Of a DNA stretch of 64,000 nucleotides, positions 15,329 to 27,403 are shown piece after piece. Position 1 is the first letter of the stretch; each line of letters opens with the position of its first letter. Source of the stretch: Pegea sp. RAD2-039. Lineage: Eukaryota; Chordata; Thaliacea; Salpida; Salpidae. The notes under the pieces are model-generated. The model saw only the letters and a program-made list of their open reading frames with translations. It ran no database searches and had not been told where the DNA came from. The translations under genes and the position numbers were made by a program. The DNA lies in the NCBI GenBank assembly GCA_034620365.1, contig JAQGEQ010000351.1, forward strand, positions 62,001 to 126,000, given 5' to 3'.

Positions 15329-18300
15329 ATGGGAAGCCTCTATAGAAGTGAAGAGATGACCCTGATCAACTTGTATCTTCAAAGTGAGGCTGCATTTTCT
15401 TGTGTCAGTGAACTTGGAGAGCTTGGTCTTGTTCAGTTCACAGATGTCAGTAAAGTTGATATCAACAAAAGACCAAATATTTCATCTTTAGATTTGATGA
15501 TGTTAACTTTCTTAGGTTTAAATAGATTATTTATTAACGATAATTATAATAATTATAATTAATGATAAAAGTCAACTGTTTAGAATTAGTTAATTTGTAA
15601 GATTCAAAACTTATTATAATAAACATTTCATAAAATTATAAATAAAAAAATGTTTAAAGTAATCTTTTAAATTTGAAAATTTTGAAAGTTCAATTTATCT
15701 TTAATAAGTTTGTTTTTGTTTCCACCTTGGGGTAGTTTACAAAATATTTTTTAAACTTTGTTATTTGTTTTTAGTTGAATGCGAGTATCAACTCATTTCA
15801 AAGAAAATTTGTTGCTGATGTAAGAAGATGTGATGAAATGGAACGAAAACTTCGTTAGTTGATTTCTTAAAACTTATTTTTTAATCTCTTTAGCTCTCCA
15901 CTTAGTCCTGATGTTCTCTTTAGAAAGCTCTAAGCTTTATTTTCATTTAAGTGCTGAATCCAGCTATTGCTATGTTTGTGGGTTCTTTTAGGAAGTTCTT
16001 TTATGAGTTAAACATCAAATTTAAAAATCAAACCTTCATTTTGAATGATTTAGAAAATCACTGAATAAATTTTTTACACATTTCTACAAATGTTTTTATT
16101 TCAGGTTTCTTTGAAAAAGAGATGAACAAAAACGATATTGTTTATGATGATAGTAGCTCCAATCCAATTGCACCTGGCTCCAAAGAACTCATTGAACTTG
16201 AAGTATATCGTTTTGAAGCTAAATGAATTTCATTCAAATGAATTTCTTTCTTTTTTAGTCGAAACTTGAAAAAATTGAAACAAATATGAAAGAAGTAAAC
16301 AGTAACCATCAAAAGTTAAAAGAGAATTTTCTTGGTTTGACTGAATTGAAATATATTCTACGAAAAGCTCAGTTGTTCTTCGATGAAGTAATTATTCTTT
16401 ATCACCTGTTTCAAATGTTACTCCCAAATGGTCCCTACAGGCAGCACACATCCAAGATCCACATTCACAAGAAGAAGATGAAGATGATTCCAGACATTCT
16501 TTACTCGCTCATGACTCAATTTATCAACCGCTGACTCGCCTTAGGTCTGATCATCTTCTGATCTTTCCTGATCTCTAATCAACCTCTATGTTTCAGTTTT
16601 GTTGCTGGAGTTATCCTCCGAGAACGGATCCCGTCTTTTGAAAGAGTTTTATGGCGATCTTGTCGCGGGAACGTCTATCTAAAATATGCCGAGATCGAAA
16701 CTCCTTTAGAAGATCCAATTACAGTGAGTGATATCTTCATGATCTTTCAGATGTTGATCTTTGTATGTTGTAGGACACAACCGTGAACAAATCCGTTTTT
16801 ATCATCTTTTTCCAAGGAGATCAGTTGAAGCAGAGAGTAAAGAGCATTTGCGAAGGGTAAGTCTTCAATTTTTAATCTTAAATCCTCATCTTTGGAGTTT
16901 TTGGTCTTATCTGGATTTTTATAATCTTTGATTCCTCTGATCTTCATCTTGATCCTTTTTACGATCTTCCTCCTCCTGCTTTATGATCTTCATCTTCTTC
17001 TACAGCTTCCACGCTACTCTTTACCCATGTCCCGATACTGCGCAGGAGCGCCGCCAAGTGGCCATCGGAGTTATGACTCGAATCGAAGATTTGCAGACGG
17101 TAAGTGACAGCAATGACGTCATCACCTTTGATCATGACGTCATCATCTATAGGTGCTGAAGAAGACTGAAGAACATCGGCGCCTCATTCTCACACAAGTC
17201 TCATCTGACTACCGCAAATGGTTTATCATGGTTAGTTGATGACGTCATCATCGTGATGTCACCAAAACTTCTTGTATGACGTAGGTGGGGAAAACGAAAG
17301 CAATCTATCACACGTTGAATTTGTTTAATGTCAACATGGCGGATAAATGTTTGATTGGTGAAGGATGGTGCGCTAGACGAGATGTAGATCACATTCGATA
17401 TGCTCTTCGTCGAGGAACGGTGTGTCTTCAACATCCAATTGTGTCTCTATAACTACATCTATGTTCATCAGGAGCTTAGTGGGTCTACTGTACCTTCAAT
17501 CTTACAACAAAAGAAGACGAACGAGACCCCTCCCACTTACAATCGGACTAACTTATTCACAAACAGCTTCCAGACCATCATCGACGCGTATGGGGTCGCG
17601 ACCTACCTCGAGATTAATCCCAGTAAGAAACCGGATTCCATCAACACCTTTTCTGATTTCACTTCTGTTTCCAGCTCCTTTCACTTTAATCACTTTCCCT
17701 TTTCTCTTTGGGGTCATGTTTGGTGATTTAGGACACGGTCTGGTCATGTTCCTTTTTGGCTTTTTCCTTGTTTGGAACGAGCGGAAGTTTTTATCTACAA
17801 AAGGCAACGAGGTTTCGGATTTCTTTCAATCTGAGTTTGATTTCATCTTATCAATTTGTAGATTTGGGGAATGATTTTTGGAGGAAGATATTTGATCTTA
17901 TTGATGGGATTCTTCTCCATGTACTGCGGTTTCCTTTACAACGAATGTTTCTCGCGTTCTCTCAACCTCTTTGGAAGCGCGTGGAACGTCTCAGCGATTC
18001 CATGCGGGTGTGTTTGCATCTGATCCCACTCAATTCTTCAAATCTTCTATTTACAGACCTGAATGTTTAAACTCGAGTTCCAGCTTCGAATTAAATCCTT
18101 TCACCCAACCCGGAGTCTACAGGTCAACTCCTGTTCCCTATCCTGAAGGATCTGGCTCCCCATACCTCTACGGAATGGACCCTGTACGCCCCACAAAGGG
18201 ACCCGTTCCGCATTTTCAACTTCATTTTTTTCAGATTTGGCAATCAGCTGAAAATAAGATCACATTTCAGAACAGTTATAAAATGAAAAGTGCGATTATC

Positions 18301-20634
18301 ATTGGGATGGTTCAAATGATGTTTGGTTTGATTCTTTCATATCAAAATTTTAGGTTTTCATTTTTTAACTTCAAACTTTTTCTTTATCAATTTTGTCTCA
18401 GATTTTTTAAGGACCAGCTTTCACTGTTTTGTGAATGGCTCCCTCATATGATCTTCATCTGGTGTATGGTGGGATACTTGTGTCTTCTCATCATCATCAA
18501 ATGGCTCACTATCAAAAACCCTTCAGTAATTACAAATAGAATCTTTGTGTTTCCAACTTTATTTTTTTTTAATTTGAGTTTCCAAAAAAAAAATTTGAAA
18601 TTTTTTTTAACAGGAAGCTCCCAGCTTATTAATCGGAGTTATTAACATGTTTATGTTTTCGCCACCTCCTGATGGTCTGGAACTCTTTAATGGACAAACA
18701 GAGCTCCAGTATTTCATTGTGATCCTTGCTTTCATCTGTATTCCTTGGATGTTGCTTTCGAAACCCTACATCCTCTACAAAAGACACACACAAAAAAAAC
18801 AGGTCTTAAATTACAATTTCGCTCTTTCACATACTTAGTGGCCGATAGTGACGTCACAAGTAACAGTTAATTACTTGTAGCTAATACTTCCAGTTGGAAT
18901 TGATGATGACGTCACCTACTCACGCTGTCAACCGGTATGACGTCATCATTTGATTAGATGGGTTTTTTCGGGTGTTTTGGGAACGATTTTTCACATTTTT
19001 CTGTTTCTTTTTGTTAATGATATGATGACAGCAAGATGTTGAAATGATCTTAAGATGTAGATCTTCCTTATTTTCTTTTTAAGTCCCCTTTCTTTTTTTC
19101 TGTTCGTTTTGTCTGTAGATTTGTAGAACAGATTTGGTTGGTTTTCAAACTTTAAGCTTTCTGCTTTCTTTGTCGAAATTTTGTCAATTTTTAGCTTCGG
19201 AAACTTCCGCTGGATTCTCCGTCAGCGTCATCAATTCGTAAACGTCCGAATAGATCTTCAACATCTCACTTGGTATGACGATGGTGTTATCTGGTGCTGG
19301 TCTTTATCTCCACTTTCTGCTTTTTAGTGTTTCCTTCTCATTTTTCCATCTGCGGTACAAAAACTTTGCGGAAAAAATGTTTCCAACTAAAAATAATAAA
19401 AATAAATAAATTTGATAAAAATTTGTTATTTTCAAGACTACCGATTATCATGCTGTGAGTGTCCACGTGGAAGATGAAGATGACATTCCTTTGATCGCTC
19501 TTTCTCGTCAAGATGCGACGAGTATCACTTCATCAGACTCCATAGATTCAGGGACAGTTGATAAAGAAGAGGTTGGGACAGTTTTGAAAGTTTGAAGATT
19601 TTCACTTTTTTGTTTCCAGTTCAACTTCGGTGAAATTATGATTTATCAAATTATTCACACAATTGAATATTGCCTCAACTGCATCTCACATACAGCTTCC
19701 TACTTGCGTTTGTGGGCGCTCAGTCTGGCACATTCAGGTGAGCTTCAATCAATTTTATTTTAAAAATTTGAAGAAAAATCTTTGGTTAAATTTTTTTAGT
19801 TTGAAAAAATTTCATTTTCAGTTAAATCGATAAAAAGAAAGTCTGAAGTTGAAAGTGATACGCCATTTGTGAATCAATTACTAAAAATGTTCAGATAAAA
19901 TCTCTTTAAGTAAAAACTGTTTTTAAAGTAATTTAAATATTCAAATTTCATTTGGATTGAAATATATCAGTAGCTGAAGATATTTAATTCTAAATTATTT
20001 CTTTAACTTCATTTTGGTATCTTCTTGATCCGAGATAAGATCGTTTTGGTTCTTCGTCCTCTTTATCTTTTATTTTTTTTGTAGTTTTATAATTGTTGTA
20101 AAGTAGAAAACGGTTTTTTAGCAGATTAAGCCCGTGGAGTTTCATTTTCTGTTTTTTAAAACGCTCATTAGACCTTTGTATGCTCTAATAGATTTTTGAA
20201 TAATTATTTTCCAATACTAATTTGGTTTCTAGATAAAAAGCTCGCCCACTAATTTTGACGGTTGACAATTTTCACAAAATTTCACTGATTTTTATCATAG
20301 AATTATCGGAAGTTTTGTGGAAAATGGTCATGAATATTGGACTTACTGCTTTTGGGGGAACTTTCTTGGGGGGAATTATGGCGTTTTCCATTTTTGCGTA
20401 AGTTTCAAACCATAACTAAGTGAAGAGATTTTTAAACGACGATTTATTATTTTTAGATTGTTTGCAACTTTAACAGTTGGCATCTTGTTGGGTATGGAAG
20501 GTCTTTCTGCCTTCTTGCATGCCCTCAGATTACACTGGGTCGAATTTCAAAGTAAATTTTACAAGGGACAGGGTTATGCGTTCCAACCATTTTCGTTTGT
20601 GCCCATTTTAGAAGACAGTTCTGAAGATATTTAA
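15329..20634 (+). CDS. ATP6V0A: V-type proton ATPase 116 kDa subunit a
   Basis: This is the membrane subunit of the V0 sector; it forms the proton half-channels and links V1 to V0 in acidifying compartments. The start at 15,329 gives [18 protein letters not shown], matching the conserved family N-terminus, and the earlier in-frame ATG is not needed. Later exons give the conserved [20 protein letters not shown], an acidic cytosolic loop near 16,450, [20 protein letters not shown], and [10 protein letters not shown] at about 17,720 where the membrane half begins. The C-terminal segments [20 protein letters not shown] and the end [20 protein letters not shown] are intact. The conserved arginine of the proton path lies in the [13 protein letters not shown] segment. 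Introns range from about 45 bp to about 550 bp (19,740-20,300). All expected blocks are present, so the gene looks whole. Vertebrate paralogues a1-a4 cannot be separated here. Confidence 0.96.
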
Positions 20635-22357
20635 AACTTGTTCTTATATTATCACCCTTTTTCCAACAAATTCTTATTTGAAGGATTGGATTATCCAATT
20701 TTTTTGTTTTTTCTTGTCCTCTTCAAGTCTTTTTATATCCGAACTTTTCTTTCTTTATTTACTAATTATATCGGGTGTTTGGAATCTTTATATAAAGTCA
20801 TGAACCGAATTGTTTTTGTAAAATAACAACTAGATTTGGATGAAAGCGAATTTTAAGTAGATTCTTTTAAGAAACAAATTATTTTGACATTTTGAGCTTT
20901 AAATTATGTCCTTTACCTTAAAATAGGCTTCAAATAGAATAATTAGTTTCCCCAACAGGAATTCAACAGATTGAATCGCTTACTTTCATTTTATTTAAAA
21001 ACAGTTTCAAAGTCTTTTTGTGTTTTCTAAGATTTACAAAATATTATTTCATGTTTAATAGCTAGCTACTACAATTGTTAAAAATACTTTAATTACTTGA
21101 ATTAGAGAATTTTATATTGTTTCAATTTAGCATATTTTCAACTCAAAGCTTTATTATATATGAACTTCTTATTAAATTTATTTTTCAAATTAAATATTCA
21201 ACAAACAAATTTTCTAGAGTTATCTTTGTTCATTAAAAAAATTAAGTTATTTTTTGAAATTTAGATTTCTTCATTTAAAGTCTAGTTTCAGCTTTTAATA
21301 CAAGAATTAATATCAAGTCATGTTGGTTTAAAAACTAATAAACTTTTAAGTTTGAAATAAAATGTTGTTCATAATTTGACGCCTCTACCCTTGCAAGTTT
21401 CTTAGCCAATTAAACAAATTAAAAAGTTGAAGATTTCATTGAAGATTTTTGTTCCCAGTGGTCAAAAGTAACTAGAAGATGTTATTCAGACTTTTAAAAT
21501 TACAAAATACTTTTTAAGTTGTATAGAAATTAACTAGTACATGAAAGGGAAATGTGATTTACCTTTTAGAAAGCAGATTTCAAATCTTTAAAAGATGTAT
21601 TTAAGGAATGTCTGATGTAGGAGAAAAGACTTTAACTGAACAAAGATTACTATTAGTATGTAAATCTTGTAAAAAAAAACTTAAAAACTTAATTTAATAC
21701 TCTTATTTACAAAAACTTATACATCATTAAATTGAATGTTTATGAAAAGATTATTCTGAATACTGTATTAAAAAAATAATTTGTTCAAACTAATATTTTC
21801 ATTTATTCTATAATTTATTTAGAAGGCAAACAATTGAAAGAGCTTTAATATGAATGTAACAAACCACAATTTATCTTAGTTTAATTCAATTTATACGCTA
21901 AAATTTAAAAGAAATAAGCAAAGCAAAAATATTATAGTGAAAAATTTATTTTATTTCAAAAAAATAGTGGATAGTGCTAAAGTGGTCACTTAAAATATTT
22001 AGATAGAAAGTTCAGTTTTTTGAACAACGAGCTTTTATGAATATTGTTTATAATTATGATTACGTATAATTACAAACTTACGTGTATTTTATGATAGAAA
22101 TTTTCATTTAACAATTTTTTTCATTTATCAAAACTGAAATTATGAGAAAATTCAATAAGAAGCGGTTTGTATAACTTTACTAGTAATCAAAAGAATTAAT
22201 TTTAGTTTGGTTAATAAATTAGACTTTAAAAAAAACAATAAGAGCTTGTACTGTATGTCTTGAATAATATAATTTTAATGATACTAAACTACAAGAAACA
22301 GTTAGTATCTTTTTTCTAATTTTATTTCAAATAACTTTTTGTTCTTGATAATCTTAG
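20635..22357. other. Intergenic region between ATP6V0A and AUP1
   Basis: AT-rich sequence holding the 3' end of the V-ATPase gene and presumably the promoter and first exon of AUP1. The AUP1 exon at 22,358 begins in mid-codon, so a short upstream coding exon should lie here. An ATG at 21,608 opens a short reading frame (MSDVGEKTLTEQR) that resembles the expected position, but no GT donor in the right phase follows it, so it is not called. Confidence 0.5.
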
Positions 22358-24808
22358 ATACTCGCCAGCACTGTTGTTGCCCTACTTACCGGTTGCATTG
22401 CTGCTGCTGGTTTTCAGAAGTTTTCTGTTGATCAATTACATATTTTCAAGACTCTTATTAGGATCATTTTTATCTCCTGATCATCCAATTAGAAAGTTTG
22501 TAATTTGTATCACTGTTAAATATCTACTTTATGAACTTCTAATAATTTCTATTCACTTTTAGTTATAAAAATTTATTAAATTATCATCAATAAAATTATT
22601 TAAATTTTTGTAATTTTCAAATTTTTTTCAACTTTATATTCATTTAAAGTAATCTATTTTGTTTCTAATCTTATTTTTCAGATTTATATCAAAAGTGGTT
22701 CTTTGTTTACTTGGACAAGTTCATGGTATAGAGAATCAAAGTTGTCTGAACCAAAAAGCTCTTTTGGTTTCAAACCATTCAACTTTTATTGATGAAATTA
22801 TTCTTGGAACTTTATATAATTTTAGTCCCGTGAGTAAATATAGTTGATAATCAGTGATCTACAGATTATAAAGTAAATATAAATTTTAACTTTTTATTTA
22901 TATAGAAAACAATTTTTTTAAGATTGAAAATTAGAAACTTTTATAAAAATAATTATTTACAGGTAGTCAAGAATGATAGTGGCTTTTTTGGTAGACAATT
23001 GTTTAATTTTATCAAGATATCTGAAAATACTGAAGAACGCGAAAAACTGATTGCTAAAAACTTACAAAATAATAAGCAACTTGTGGTTGTGCCTGAAAAG
23101 CATCCTACAAATGAATCATCCGTTCTTCCTTTTTGGTTGGTTGTTACTTTTTTTCAAAACTACTTTTTTGAACGTTTAATATCAAAATAGAAAATTTTAT
23201 GCACTTTTTTATGATTTAAGTAGTTTTAATATGATATGTTCATGTAAAAACATCATAAAATATTGATTTATAACTTTAGTAACAATAACCCTAACCCTGA
23301 GTAGAGTAAGAACAGCTTAGTAAAAAGTTAGTTGCATCAATTGAAGTTGTGAGCTTGCAAAAATCCTCCTAAATTGGAATTTTATTTGTGCTTAGAAGAT
23401 TTTGAGCTATTTTTCAAGGTAGCTTGTATACTTCTTGAAAAAAGATGAATAAAACTGATCTTAAAACTAAAATACTGATCTCAATTCAGCATCTTTCGAT
23501 TTAATAATCAAGTAAAGGATCAATAATTTAGAATTTCTTTGAAATCAGATTTTGAAAATTTTCTTAATTTATCTGTTAAAATGCTGAAGGCATTGAAAAG
23601 CTTCTGTGAGTTTGCAAATTTCAACATCTTATGATTAGTCAAATATTTTGATCTCAAATATTTGTTAATTTAATTTCAACATCAATTCCTTTTACAGTGA
23701 ATGGCCTTTTCAAACCAAATTTGAAGTCCAACCAATTATTCTTCGAACTTATCGACCCTTTGAAATATTTCAAGTATTCAAATTTATTGCAAAAAAATTA
23801 TAAATATTCTGAAGTTTTTCATTTATTTCTCGACTTTAAAAATTTGGATAATTTTTTTTCTAAATATATTTGCTTTTATTCATCTTCATTCTTAAGATAA
23901 AAATAAGGAAATATTTGATCAGAAAACGAACGACAGCAGCTGGTGGAAGGAACTGGGTTGGTCACTAGCCTCGCTTTTCACCTATTACCGAGTAAATGTA
24001 CTAAAAAGCTGCTCAAAAGACGAAGAAGAAAATATTGAAGACTTTATAGAAAGAATTAGACAAGTTAGTTTATAGTTCGATGTAAAATATTAAAAATTGC
24101 AAACTTTGTATATTTTTAGCTAAAAAATCATTACATTTTTGTTGAATTTTATTTTAATTAAATTGTTATTCTGTTAACAATTAGTCTTGCAATCTACAAC
24201 ACACTGGAAATAAATTATCGATTTTATTGTTCTGCTTTAATTGAAATCACTGCGTTAAAAACATTTGAAGCAAATACAGTTGTAATCTGCTTCAAAATCA
24301 TAAAAACAAACTTCAATTTGTAGATGATAGCAAAAGAACTACAAGTTTCTTGCTCGAGTCTTTCTGACTTTGATCAACAAGATTTGATAGAAGGTATCAA
24401 CTGCTCTCCACTGTCACCTAGTGTTCAATTCACTTCTTCCAGATGCTGAGATCAACTCAATGGTTCAAACTATTCTCGATGTATTACCTCATGTGCCGCG
24501 TCATATAGTTGAGGCAGAATTAGAACGCACAAACTCCACTGACGTCACAATCAGTAATCTTCTCGAAGGAGTCTTGAAACTTCCAGAAGTCGCTCAAGTC
24601 AGTTTTGAGAATTTATGTCCCAGATAACCAATCCCTGTATCCACAGACTTTTAAGAAGCCTGTAAAAGCCAAACAGATTCGTGATCCACTCTCCATTTCA
24701 TGGGCAGAGCGAAAGAGGATCTTTTTAGAAGAAGCGCGCGAAAAATACATCCAAAAAATGATCTCTGAAGAGCGAGAGAATAATCTCTCTGAGAAGAAGC
24801 TAAAATGA
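22358..24808 (+). CDS. AUP1: AUP1, lipid droplet and ERAD factor (first exon not found)
   Basis: AUP1 is a hairpin membrane protein of the ER and lipid droplets that recruits the ubiquitin-conjugating enzyme UBE2G2 and assists ER-associated degradation. The first recognised exon encodes a hydrophobic hairpin (PYLPVALLLLVFRSFLLIN), then PDHPIRK joins FISKVVLCLLGQVHG across an intron. An acyltransferase-like segment follows (LVSNHSTFIDE and VVVPEKHPTNESS), then WPFQTKFEVQPIILRTYRPF and SSWWKELGWSLASLFTYYRV. The CUE domain is clear (DVLPHVPRHIVEAELERT, then VTISNLLEG), as is the C-terminal basic helix SWAERKRIFLEEAREKYIQK that matches the UBE2G2-binding region. Domain order and spacing match human AUP1. 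The start codon must be in an unseen upstream exon. A polyadenylation-type AATAAA follows the stop within 40 bp. Confidence 0.9.
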
Positions 24809-27403
24809 TCGAAATAAAAATGTGAAATTGAAGTGAATAAAGAAATTAGATTTCCAGCAGATGCCTGCCTGTAATTGAGTTTGAAGTGGATACTATAAAA
24901 TGACATACGGTTACTTGATATAATCAAAAAAGAATTAAAAAACATTTTTATTTCTACGATGACATCTGTTAGCGAGAAATAGGTGATCAGCTGCTAGTAT
25001 CTCGACCTTTTGATCTTAAGTCTCATGTGCTAAGTATTTGAGGCTTTTGACAGTTAAAAATTTATTTTGTAGAAAAAGTTTAATAGAAATTGAAAATATA
25101 AAAATTATCTGGAAAGTTTTCTTTAAAATTTAGTGGAATTTTATCTATGACGTCAAACTCCATAAAAAATTCAATTATTTTAACAACTGCTTCGTGACGT
25201 CATCATATATTCAGCTTTATAAGGTACACGAAGATAACCATTAGGTTTAGATTGGAGCTTCACACCACTAATAAAGATTATTAATTAAGTTTTCAACTAA
25301 GATTACTGTAAACTTTTATTGATTTGTTGTTAGACAATGGACTGACATCATTTACATTAAAACTAGTTGAGATAATTTATTGAATATTTTTCAATTCAAA
25401 TTTAGTTATTTGAATAACTGGAACCTAAAACGGTCGAAGTTACCTCCAAAAGTATTTCTGTTCAACTTTTAGTTTTATTTCTATGCCAAAAGTTTGCAGT
25501 CAAAATAATTTCTTCAGAAAACTTTTGATTAAAAAGTAAAAAAAAAGTTTTTTCGCTTAAACATGCCAAGAATTAGTCTGAAAGTAAAAGAAAATATAAA
25601 CTTTGAAAAAATTTAAAAACATTAACTTGCAGCTTTGAGCATAAAAAAAGAGTTATTGTTTATTTATGTACATCAAAAAAAGGGTTTGAAAAAGAATTTG
25701 ACAGAAAAGAATCTATAATTAACTGTAAGTAATTAAGCTAGTTATTTCGAAAAAGAAATTTTATTATAAAAATTGATTATTGTCAGAGTTTGATCGATAC
25801 ATAAGTTGGAAGATATTCAAAATAGAGTAAGTTGTTTGGCTCTTTAAGTTTACATAATTTAAAAAATGCAGCATGTTATAGAATCTAAAAAACTTTAAAG
25901 AGTTTAAAAGATAGTTTTTAAATGTTATTCAAATTCAGAGTTCTTCGATAAGCTTTGAAAGTATTTGATAAAAAAGTCTGAGACAATATTTTGAGAAGTA
26001 TAAATCTTTTTTGTTCTCAGTTCAACTTTTTCTTTGAATTTTTGGCAATCTTTGTTGATTGCACTGCCAAGCATTGAACTAATAAAGAGAATCAATAAGA
26101 AAATAAAAGAAATTATGTCAAAAAACGTAAAGTATTTACAATTTTTATTAATTTATTTGCTTCTTAACCAATATAAACTGGAAAATAGAGCTTTTCACTG
26201 TCAGATCTTGCAACTTCTTTAACTTCACCATCTTTGATTCTTTCGAACCTTTACTTGTAAAAAACCTAAACTAATAAAGATGTTTTTCGCTATTTTTAAT
26301 ACAATTCTGTTAATTTTGGGAACAACCTTGTTCTTAAAATCTGTCGAAAAAACGTTTAAAAACTAAAAATCAATTTCTACGATTTAGAAAGAAACTGATT
26401 TTTATTTTGTGTTTATAACAAGTTTGGTGTAAAACCAAATAAAAAAAAATCGAAAAATGTTAGTTTGAATTACATGAGATTTTGAAAATAAAAAAAGAAG
26501 AACGTTCCTTGTACTATTAAAGAAGAAAAAATAAGTCTCTTTGTTAATCTAAACTTTTATCTTCAAATTGTTTATAATTTATCAGCGAGTGAGCTGATAG
26601 AGTCCAGTAGAAATTACTATAAATATTGAGTTTAGAAGTAAGCTTGAATCATTTTTTCATAGTTATGTTCTCTCTTAAGTTTCAGAATAATATAATAAGG
26701 AAAGAAGAAAATTAAAATTGGATTAAAAGTCATTCTTGATATGAACAGCATGTTTGAAAGGAAAAGTTTTAATAATATTACTTTTCATTGAAAAATGTTT
26801 TGAAATTTTTAGACAGTCATTAAGCAATTAAAGAAATTTGAAGCTTTCGTCTACATCATAATCTAATTTTGCTGATTGATTGAATTGATTTTTAGTAATT
26901 GCAGTCTATTCCAAGTTCTTTTTTGAGCTGGTAAAATGGTTTTTATGGTTACAGTTAATCCATAATTTTGCTTTTGAAATAAAAACAATTTTTTCAATTT
27001 GATGTATAAACAGTGGTAAGAGCAGTAATGGCCTTATATATGAATGATAATATTTAGTTTAATGGTTTTTATGGAGTAAAAAAAGTAGTTTTTCTTTCAG
27101 TCAGAGTATTATTGAAATTATTTACATATTTAATAGTAAAAAATTCGTAAGAAGTATCAGATGTATTTTTTTTTGTTTTGTAAATATTTAATTCAGCAAG
27201 AATGGGAACATTTTATTTTGTTCATTTAATAATCAGTTATAGTAAAAAAATTTTTTGAATTTTTATGAACGAACTTTACTTTGATGACGTCACACGTTTT
27301 TCACGAAGCCAAAGTCGCAAATTTGACGTAATAATTTAAGAGCAAAAAATCGATTTTTTTTATTTTTTCAGTTTTTATCAAAAACTCGACAAAAATCTGT
27401 TTA
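24809..27403. other. Intergenic region between AUP1 and the M13 peptidase
   Basis: 2.6 kb of AT-rich sequence. TGACGTCA occurs at about 25,148, 25,194 and 27,283; the last lies about 120 bp upstream of the next start codon, where it could act as a CRE/ATF-type promoter element. No gene was recognised. Confidence 0.55.

Noticed and set aside
21608-21655. Candidate first exon of AUP1
   Set aside because: The peptide MSDVGEKTLTEQR is in a plausible place, but the only nearby GT donor gives the wrong phase for the next exon.
23284-23298. Telomere-like CCCTAACCCT
   Set aside because: Only about two units, inside an AUP1 intron; expected by chance in AT-rich DNA.
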